Of a DNA stretch of 12,098 nucleotides, positions 7,682-12,098 are shown piece by piece. A program made the position numbers and the translations under genes. The stretch is taken from assembly GCA_028290765.1 (NCBI GenBank), contig JAQGJF010000560.1, forward strand, positions 1-12,098, written 5' to 3'. A model generated the notes under the pieces. The model did no database searches, was not told the DNA's origin, and worked only from the letters and a program-made list of their open reading frames with translations. The number at the start of each line of letters is the position of its first letter. The stretch's first letter is position 1. The DNA comes from Tardiphaga sp. Its GTDB lineage: Bacteria; Pseudomonadota; Alphaproteobacteria; Rhizobiales; Xanthobacteraceae.

Positions 7682-7693
7682 TGCGTTGCACAA
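7682..7693 (+). promoter_or_regulatory. Probable PhaR operator upstream of the phasin gene
   Basis: TGCGTTGCACAA contains the dyad TGC-N3-GCA and fits at every position the TGC-rich consensus TGCRNYGCASMA that I remember being reported for the polyhydroxyalkanoate regulator PhaR in Bradyrhizobium (memory, not looked up). PhaR is known to repress phasin genes when no free polymer is available and to be titrated off by nascent granules. The site lies about 90 bases before the phasin start and just upstream of the weak promoter candidate. The gene context supports the call. Confidence 0.55.
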
Positions 7694-7784
7694 TTTTCTT
7701 GTATTTTGGCCCTGGATTCTCTATGCCGGCTGTAGTCGATCATTTACCGGGGATGGCCTCGGGTGATCACCAAGGACATTGCAA

Positions 7785-8066
7785 ATGACCGATTTTGCTC
7801 CGATCCAGGAAAAGCTGACGGCGATCACCACGGCTCACGCCGATTATGCAAAGTCCTCCTTCGAGGCGCACAAGGCCTATCTCGAAAAGCTCGCCACCGT
7901 GAAGGCCCCCGATCAGGCCATGCAGATCACGACCGAGCACATGAAATCGGCCTATGAGACCTTCGTTGCCGAGAGCCAGAAGATCGGCGAATTGTACAAG
8001 AGTTTCTTCACCACCGCTTTCAAGCCGATGACCACCGTCTCGGTCCCGAGCCTGAAGGTCGTCTGA
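7785..8066 (+). CDS. Phasin family protein (phasin_2 type)
   Basis: This 93-residue soluble, largely helical protein resembles phasins of the phasin_2 family, which coat the surface of polyhydroxyalkanoate granules and control their size and number. Seen directly: no signal peptide or membrane segment; a continuous amphipathic helical region over about residues 5-75, rich in A, K, E and Q; the central stretch AYETFVAESQKIGELYKSFF (61-80), which reads like the phasin core; and a short tail ending in KVV. It is at the short end for the family. ATG 7785 is preferred over an in-frame TTG six bases earlier because AAGGA lies 8 bases upstream. It is monocistronic, with a PhaR-like site upstream and a strong terminator downstream. 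No polymer synthase or depolymerase gene is in the window. Some phasin_2 proteins may have roles away from granules. Confidence 0.85.
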   Translation: MTDFAPIQEKLTAITTAHADYAKSSFEAHKAYLEKLATVKAPDQAMQITTEHMKSAYETFVAESQKIGELYKSFFTTAFKPMTTVSVPSLKVV

Positions 8067-8088
8067 CCATTTTATGGCGTGTGTGAAA

Positions 8089-8116
8089 AGACAACCCGCT
8101 ATTCGGCGGGTTGTTT
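8089..8116. terminator. Bidirectional Rho-independent terminator between convergent genes
   Basis: ACAACCCGC (8091-8099) pairs perfectly with GCGGGTTGT (8106-8114) around a six-base loop. On the + strand TTGC follows, with T8114-T8116 extending the U run; on the - strand the stem is followed by CTTTTC. It lies 25 bases after the phasin stop and about 60 bases beyond the end of the convergent GGDEF/EAL gene, so it can end both transcripts. Confidence 0.8.
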
Positions 8117-8139
8117 GCGATCTGGGACGCGCGGTCTTT

Positions 8140-8182
8140 GCGCAGGATGGGTGGAGCGATCCCCGTCCGCCCTATCCTACGC
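8140..8182. repeat. Intergenic repeat, copy B, forming an imperfect hairpin
   Basis: Bases 8141-8171 match copy A (7572-7602) at 27 of 31 positions in the same orientation. The extended segment folds back on itself: 8140-8151 pairs with 8171-8182, twelve positions with one mismatch (C8143/A8179) and one G-T pair, around a 19-base loop. The right arm contains the TAG stop (8177-8179) of the convergent - strand gene, so the repeat reaches into its last codons. Confidence 0.6.
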
Positions 8183-10918
8183 GCTGCGCCGGGCGGTTTC
8201 CCATTGGCCATAGCGCGCACGGAACAATTGCTCGATTTCGCCGGCCGGCTTTGCCGGGCTGAACAGAAAACCCTGCATTTCGGTGCAGCCGAGCCCACGA
8301 AGCAATTGCTTTTGCTGCTCGGTCTCGACGCCCTCCGCCGTCGTTGTCATGTCCCGCGCGGCGGCGATGTTCACCACGGCTTGCACGATCGATGAGGACC
8401 CGCCGGGCAGCGCGATGTCGTTGACGAAGCAGCGGTCGATCTTGATCTTGTCGAACGGGAATCGTTGCAGGTAGCTCAGCGAGGAATAGCCGGTACCGAA
8501 ATCATCCAGCGCGATACGAACCCCGAGCGCGCGAAGCTGATGCAGGATTGCGAGCGCCGTCTCGTCGTCGTGGATCAGCACCGCTTCGGTGATCTCGAGC
8601 TCCAGGCGACTCGCGTCAAGGCCGGACGCCGCCAGCGCCGACGCGACGGTCAGGGCGAGCGTCGGGCTCCTGAACTGGACCGGCGAAACGTTGACCGCGA
8701 GCCGGACATGGGCCGGCCAGCCGGCCGCCTCGGCGCAGGCCGTGGCCAGCACCCATTCACCGAGCTGATTGATCAGGCCGCTGTCCTCCGCGACCGGGAT
8801 GAACTCGCATGGCGAGATCATGCCGCGCCGGGGATGGCGCCAGCGCAACAGCGCCTCGCACCCGGTCACCTCGTCGCTGCGAAAGTCGACGACGGGCTGG
8901 TAATGGATTTCGAATCCGCCGTCGGCAATGGCCTGGCGCAGGTCCATCTCCAGTGAACGGCGCGCTTGCAGGCGCGCGCCCATCGCCGGCTCGAACAGAC
9001 GGTGGGTCCGCCGTCCATCGGCCTTGGCGCAGTACATCGCCAGATCCGCGTTCTTCAAGAGATGATCGAGGTCGGTGCCGTGGTCGGGTGCTAGCGCGAT
9101 GCCGATGCTGGCATCGGCCGTCAGTTGGTGACCGAGGCAGTCGTGCGGCTGCCGGATCGCCTGGTAAATGCGCGAGACCAGATCGGTGACGTCGGCAGGC
9201 CGTTTGACGCCGGTTCGAACGACGGCAAATTCGTCACCGCCAAGCCTCGCCACCAGATCGGTTTCCCGGATGCAGTCGCGCAGCCGCAAGCCGACCGCCT
9301 TCAGCAGTTCATCGCCGACCGGATGGCCGAGCGAATCGTTGATGCTTTTGAACTCGTCGAGGTCGATATAGAGGATGGCGATTTGTTCGCCCCGGCCCAT
9401 TTCCTCCAGCTCGTAGCCGATGCGTTCGCGGAACAGCACGCGATTTGGCAGGCTGGTCAGCGCATCGTAATGCGCAAGATATTCGATCCGGTCTTCGGAA
9501 TGCTTGCGCTCCGTGATGTCCTCGTGGGTAGTGACCCATCCGCCGCCGACCACCGGCCGATGCGTGATCTGGACCGAACGGCCGGTCTGGGTTCGGGCGA
9601 CCACGACCTTGCCCTGCGCGATATTCGCGAGGATACGGGAGCGGGTCTCTTCCACATCGCCCTGCTGCGACCTGACTTCCATGCGGTGCGCCATCACGTC
9701 ACGGAAGCTGCTGCCGACCTTGATGATATCCGGCGACAGCCCATACATCTCAATGTAACGCTGGTTGTAAACGACAAGCCGCTCGGACGCATCGAACAGT
9801 GTCAGGCCCTGGGACAGATTGTTGACCGCAGTATCGAGGCGCTGCTCTTTCAGGGCCAGATGGCGTTGCGACAATTGATGTTGCCGCGACACTTGCCGGA
9901 CGATCAGGAACAGCAGGACGGCGATCACCACGATGGACAGACCGGCGGCGCAGATGAAATACTTGGTCTGCTGATACCAGTCCGCCAGCGCCGCCGTTAC
10001 CGTCATCGTCGCGCAGACCGTAATGGGAAAGTGGCTCAGGACGCGAGCGGCGATCAGCCTGTCCTGGCCGTCGATCGGACTGATCAACCTCGACGTATAG
10101 TGATCCGAGGTCTCCAGTATTTTCAAGAACCTCGGTGCGGTCGCGAACCGGCGTCCGATCATCCCGTCGGCATGCGGGTGGCGCGCCAGCATCGTGCCGC
10201 TGTAGTAGACCGAAATGGCCGCGTCGCTGCCGAGCGCGACCGATGAAAAGAAGCTCTCGAACTTGGCCGGTGCAAATCCTCGCGTCGTGACCCCGAGAAA
10301 CACGCCATTGGGCGCGGTGAACCTGCGGGCAAATATGTTGACCAAGGTGTTCGAGATGCGGCTGTGCACCGTTTCGACCTGGCGCGGTGTCGCCGCGGAG
10401 CCTGCTTGAAGGGTCTTGAAATACGCACGATCCGCGATGTTGACGGCCGGGGCGGGCCAGGCCTGGGAAGTACTGATCAGCGTTCCTTCATTGTCATAGA
10501 CGTTGATCGGAGCTGTATCGGATGATCCGCTGATTTTGACCTGGAGCGACCGCTGCATGTCCGCTGTCGACATGAAGCTCTTGAAGTCGGCGGGAGAAGT
10601 GATCCCGGCCTGGCCTATCTGCGCGATGAGGTCGTTTTGAACGAGTTCGAAATCGTTGAGTTGCTGATCGAAGTGGCGAGCCAGCAGGAGGACAGTATTT
10701 TCCAGCTCGCGTTCGCTGTTCTCCATCGCCCGCTGTCGAAAATTACCGACGATGAAAGCCGTCGCGATGGCGATGGCCACGATCAGCAGCACGCCGCAAA
10801 GGATGAGCCAGCGGGTCGGATCGCGTCGCATCGACAGCAAGTCATCGAACACGTCGACGGCATCGGCGGCCGCCATACCGCGACTGTCCATCGTGCTGTT
10901 CAGGTGCTGCTTCGGCAT
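8177..10918 (-). CDS. Membrane-bound sensor diguanylate cyclase/phosphodiesterase (PDC-like sensor, PAS, GGDEF, EAL)
   Basis: This 913-residue inner-membrane protein should make and break cyclic di-GMP in response to a periplasmic and possibly a cytoplasmic cue. From the N-terminus: membrane segment about 37-58; periplasmic sensor about 65-305, of the PDC/dCache look (NVYDNEGTLISTSQAW, then NIADRAYF, then NIFARRF); membrane segment about 320-340; short coiled stretch; PAS domain about 358-475; GGDEF domain about 485-640; EAL domain about 652-903. The cyclase motif GGDEF (560-564) is intact, and the inhibitory I-site RETD (551-554) sits five residues before it. The phosphodiesterase residues are also present: Glu688 (EALLRW), Asn743, Glu775, Asp805-Asp806 (DDFGTGYSS), Lys826, Glu862, Gln882. 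Both activities are therefore plausible; the net direction cannot be told. ATG 10918 is preferred to GTG 10927 because the GGGAG ribosome-binding site lies 10 bases before the ATG but only one before the GTG. It ends against the phasin gene and lies divergent from the PilZ gene. Confidence 0.96.
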   Translation of the reverse strand: MPKQHLNSTMDSRGMAAADAVDVFDDLLSMRRDPTRWLILCGVLLIVAIAIATAFIVGNFRQRAMENSERELENTVLLLARHFDQQLNDFELVQNDLIAQIGQAGITSPADFKSFMSTADMQRSLQVKISGSSDTAPINVYDNEGTLISTSQAWPAPAVNIADRAYFKTLQAGSAATPRQVETVHSRISNTLVNIFARRFTAPNGVFLGVTTRGFAPAKFESFFSSVALGSDAAISVYYSGTMLARHPHADGMIGRRFATAPRFLKILETSDHYTSRLISPIDGQDRLIAARVLSHFPITVCATMTVTAALADWYQQTKYFICAAGLSIVVIAVLLFLIVRQVSRQHQLSQRHLALKEQRLDTAVNNLSQGLTLFDASERLVVYNQRYIEMYGLSPDIIKVGSSFRDVMAHRMEVRSQQGDVEETRSRILANIAQGKVVVARTQTGRSVQITHRPVVGGGWVTTHEDITERKHSEDRIEYLAHYDALTSLPNRVLFRERIGYELEEMGRGEQIAILYIDLDEFKSINDSLGHPVGDELLKAVGLRLRDCIRETDLVARLGGDEFAVVRTGVKRPADVTDLVSRIYQAIRQPHDCLGHQLTADASIGIALAPDHGTDLDHLLKNADLAMYCAKADGRRTHRLFEPAMGARLQARRSLEMDLRQAIADGGFEIHYQPVVDFRSDEVTGCEALLRWRHPRRGMISPCEFIPVAEDSGLINQLGEWVLATACAEAAGWPAHVRLAVNVSPVQFRSPTLALTVASALAASGLDASRLELEITEAVLIHDDETALAILHQLRALGVRIALDDFGTGYSSLSYLQRFPFDKIKIDRCFVNDIALPGGSSSIVQAVVNIAAARDMTTTAEGVETEQQKQLLRGLGCTEMQGFLFSPAKPAGEIEQLFRARYGQWETARRSA

Positions 10919-11168
10919 TATTTCCACTCTCCCAAGGGATTGAATACAATGGGGAAATGGACGGTCGGTTAGGGAGGCTGGTTATTGGCGCGTTAATCTG
11001 GAACGCATTGGCCGATATCACTCGACGAAATCTCGCCGCAGGCCGATTGCCTCCCGCATAGATTGTCCAGCGGCAACGACTCCCGCGTTTCCAGGGGCGT
11101 TAATCATAAGGCGCGTTAGCACGGAGGTTCGGTAGTTCTGCGGATACAGCGCGGCGCCGGCAACGGCT
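10919..11168. other. Divergent intergenic region between GGDEF/EAL and PilZ genes
   Basis: This 250-base stretch should hold the promoters of both divergent genes. On the - strand GGGAGAG (10927-10933) is the ribosome-binding site of the GGDEF/EAL gene. No convincing -35/-10 pair is seen for either gene. Short variants of GCGTTA recur near 10990, 11097 and 11112 (GGCGCGTTAATC, GGGGCGTTAATC, GGCGCGTTAGC); they could be regulator sites or chance. A 71-codon frame on the - strand (11233 down to 11018) crosses this region and is discussed as a finding; it lacks a clear ribosome-binding site. Confidence 0.4.
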
Positions 11169-11582
11169 ATGTCTTGCTGCATGCCGCACATCGCCCGTCC
11201 CGAACCAACTTGTCGGAAATGCCATGGAGACATGCGGCTCGACAGCGCGACGCCTTGCGCCGAAGGCTATGTGGTGCGGTCCTACCGATGCGTCGATTGC
11301 CGCGTCACCTCCCTCATGATTGAAGCAGGTGCGGCGGGCGACGCCTCGGTGCTGGAACGGCGCGCCGTTCCGCGGCACCCGGTGACGACCGGCGGAACCA
11401 TCGAATCCGGCCGCGGCGCGATCGCTTGCGTGTTGCGCAACGTATCGGCGGCGGGCGCGGGCCTCGAAGCGACGGGGCGCGGCAGACTTCCGCGGCAATT
11501 CACGCTGATGGCCGGCGGATCGCATCTGCCCTGCCACGTCATCTGGCACCGTGCAAAGCGGATCGGCATCGCGTTCGACTGA
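11169..11582 (+). CDS. PilZ domain protein with N-terminal zinc ribbon
   Basis: This 137-residue protein should be a cytoplasmic cyclic di-GMP receptor. Residues 15-44 hold two CxxC pairs (Cys15/Cys18 and Cys41/Cys44) separated by 22 residues, the pattern of a zinc ribbon. From about residue 62 comes a PilZ domain: the binding loop ERRAVPR (RxxxR = Arg65...Arg69), the second motif NVSAAG (Asn91, Ser93, Gly96; [D/N]xSxxG), and the closing strand HVIWHRAKRIGIAF. All key ligand residues are present. No signal peptide or membrane segment is visible. The start is uncertain: neither ATG 11169 nor the in-frame ATG 11181 has a clear ribosome-binding site, and both keep the zinc ribbon whole. It lies divergent from the GGDEF/EAL gene, suggesting a local enzyme/receptor pair. 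What the zinc ribbon binds is unknown. Confidence 0.85.
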   Translation: MSCCMPHIARPEPTCRKCHGDMRLDSATPCAEGYVVRSYRCVDCRVTSLMIEAGAAGDASVLERRAVPRHPVTTGGTIESGRGAIACVLRNVSAAGAGLEATGRGRLPRQFTLMAGGSHLPCHVIWHRAKRIGIAFD

Positions 11583-11814
11583 TCCGGCGCGATCGGTGCG
11601 GACCAGCCGAGGCCGGTTCAACCCATCCGGCGCTTGCTTTATTTCGCGGGTAAGGTTGACGGGAAAGCTTAACCCACGGGTTCCTTTGAACCGGCCGACA
11701 CGAGCCCGTATGGGAGACCAGCCGAAGCTTGACCCCAGAGCCTTGCTTCGGTCAGGTCCGGCGCGATGCGTTCGTGTATGTCGCGTCGGACCGCCTAAGC
11801 TCGCGGCGTAGGAC
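11583..11814. other. Intergenic region with nested inverted repeats between convergent genes
   Basis: No gene is supported in these 232 bases, but several inverted repeats are. GGCCGGTTCAA (11611-11621) is perfectly complementary to TTGAACCGGCC (11686-11696). Inside it AACCC (11620-11624) can pair with GGGTT (11678-11682), as an alternative to the last two pairs of the outer arm, and GGGTAAG (11648-11654) pairs with CTTAACCC (11668-11675) with one bulged base. Further right CCGAAGC (11722-11728) pairs with GCTTCGG (11745-11751), reinforced by GACC/GGTC at 11716-11719 and 11755-11758. None is followed by a strong T run. The region may carry terminators for both convergent genes, a structured RNA, or decayed repeats; a partial copy of the GGATGGGT repeat lies at 11618-11628. 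Confidence 0.5.
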
Positions 11815-12098
11815 TCAGGAGGGCTTGATCGCGGCGAGTTGCCGGCGTTGGTAGCGAGCCAGCAGCAGCGCGGTCCAGACCGCGAAATATCCGATGGTCA
11901 GGCCGAACAGACCGACGTTCCAGATCAGCAATGGCTCACGGCGCGCAGGCTCGGCCGTTGCCGCAAAAGTCACAGCGAATTTCCCGGCGAAGATCATCAG
12001 GTTTCGAACGAGCGGCAGCGCGCTGCCGGCGATCATGATTTCATCGCCACGATGCTCGATCTTCGGATCGATATGCGCCGTGACCGCCGCGATGATCA
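11815..12098 (-). CDS. Small membrane protein of unknown function, 5' end outside the window
   Basis: The frame is open from the stop (TGA, complement of 11815-11817) to the right edge of the window, so at least 94 residues are visible. I do not recognise the family. Seen directly: a hydrophilic start of the fragment (HIDPKIEHRGDEI), an amphipathic to hydrophobic stretch (SALPLVRNLMIFAGKFAVTF), a short polar link with ARRE, a clear membrane helix (LLIWNVGLFGLTIGYFAVWT and onward to LLLARY), and a basic tail ending AAIKPS, which by the positive-inside rule should be cytoplasmic. An ATG at 12036 would give 73 residues, but the sequence before it reads like protein and no strong ribosome-binding site precedes it, so the true start is probably further upstream, outside the window. 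It converges on the PilZ gene. Confidence 0.6.
   Translation of the reverse strand, partial: IIAAVTAHIDPKIEHRGDEIMIAGSALPLVRNLMIFAGKFAVTFAATAEPARREPLLIWNVGLFGLTIGYFAVWTALLLARYQRRQLAAIKPS

Larger units (their letters stand above)
7570..7784 (+). promoter_or_regulatory. Intergenic region upstream of the phasin gene
   Basis: This 215-base gap holds, in order, a repeat copy with hairpin potential (7572-7612), a TGC-rich PhaR-box-like site (7682-7693), and an AT-rich stretch (7690-7708). A weak promoter-like pair follows, TTGTAT at 7699-7704 and TATGCC at 7722-7727 with a 17-base spacer. The ribosome-binding site AAGGA is at 7772-7776. In the repeat copy GGATGGG (7576-7582) can pair with CCCATCC (7593-7599), or alternatively GTTGAGC (7582-7588) with GCTCAAC (7606-7612) followed by GAGAAAAA; these could end the ABC operon transcript, though no T run follows on the + strand. 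The promoter call is weak. Confidence 0.4.

Noticed and set aside
7707..7724. TGGC-containing stretch before the phasin gene as a sigma-54 promoter
   Set aside because: TGGCCC is present but the -12 element TTGC is absent at the needed spacing.
9125..10246. 373-codon open frame on the + strand within the GGDEF/EAL gene
   Set aside because: It mirrors the PAS, GGDEF and sensor coding sequence; no ribosome-binding site or domain supports it.
10919..10927. GTG at 10927 as start of the GGDEF/EAL gene
   Set aside because: The GGGAG ribosome-binding site would be one base from the GTG; it is well spaced for ATG 10918.

Overview
The window looks like chromosome of a GC-rich alphaproteobacterium, most likely Bradyrhizobium or a close relative in the Nitrobacteraceae. 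The pointers are the codon use, a short phasin_2-type protein with a PhaR-like operator, an N-terminally zinc-ribboned PilZ protein, and GGATGGGT-type intergenic repeats of a kind I recall from that group. This placement is inference, since no marker gene is present.

Left part (1-7569), all on the + strand: an uptake-plus-oxidation module. It starts with the 3' part of a short-chain dehydrogenase/reductase (SDR), which overlaps by ATGA an FAD/NAD(P)-binding monooxygenase-like protein. After a 150-base AT-richer gap, which probably carries its own promoter and contains a perfect tandem duplication of the ribosome-binding region, comes a peptide/opine/nickel-type ABC importer: periplasmic binding protein, two permeases, and one polypeptide carrying both ATPase domains. 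The permease-permease and permease-ATPase junctions are ATGA overlaps, so the importer is translationally coupled. A stem-loop sits between the binding-protein gene and the first permease, where such operons often lower expression of the membrane parts relative to the binding protein. The likely logic is import of a small organic solute followed by oxidation by the SDR and flavoprotein; the substrate cannot be read from the sequence.

Middle (7570-8176): a single 93-residue phasin-family gene with a TGC-rich PhaR-box-like site upstream and a strong terminator downstream that is U-rich in both directions. Two 31-base copies of an intergenic repeat (27/31 identical) flank the gene in direct orientation.

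Right part (8177-11582): a cyclic-di-GMP pair. On the - strand is a 913-residue membrane protein with periplasmic sensor, PAS, GGDEF and EAL domains, with catalytic motifs of both domains and the inhibitory I-site intact. Divergent from it on the + strand is a small protein with a four-cysteine zinc ribbon followed by a PilZ domain with its c-di-GMP-binding motifs.

Right end (11583-12098): a 232-base intergenic stretch with several nested inverted repeats, then the 3' part of a small membrane protein gene on the - strand that runs off the window.

I see no tRNA, rRNA, CRISPR, transposase or phage gene. No wholly new system is evident. The most useful leads are the probable PhaR operator, the duplicated ribosome-binding site, the repeat pair, the structured gap at 11611-11758, and the sensor/zinc-ribbon-PilZ pair.
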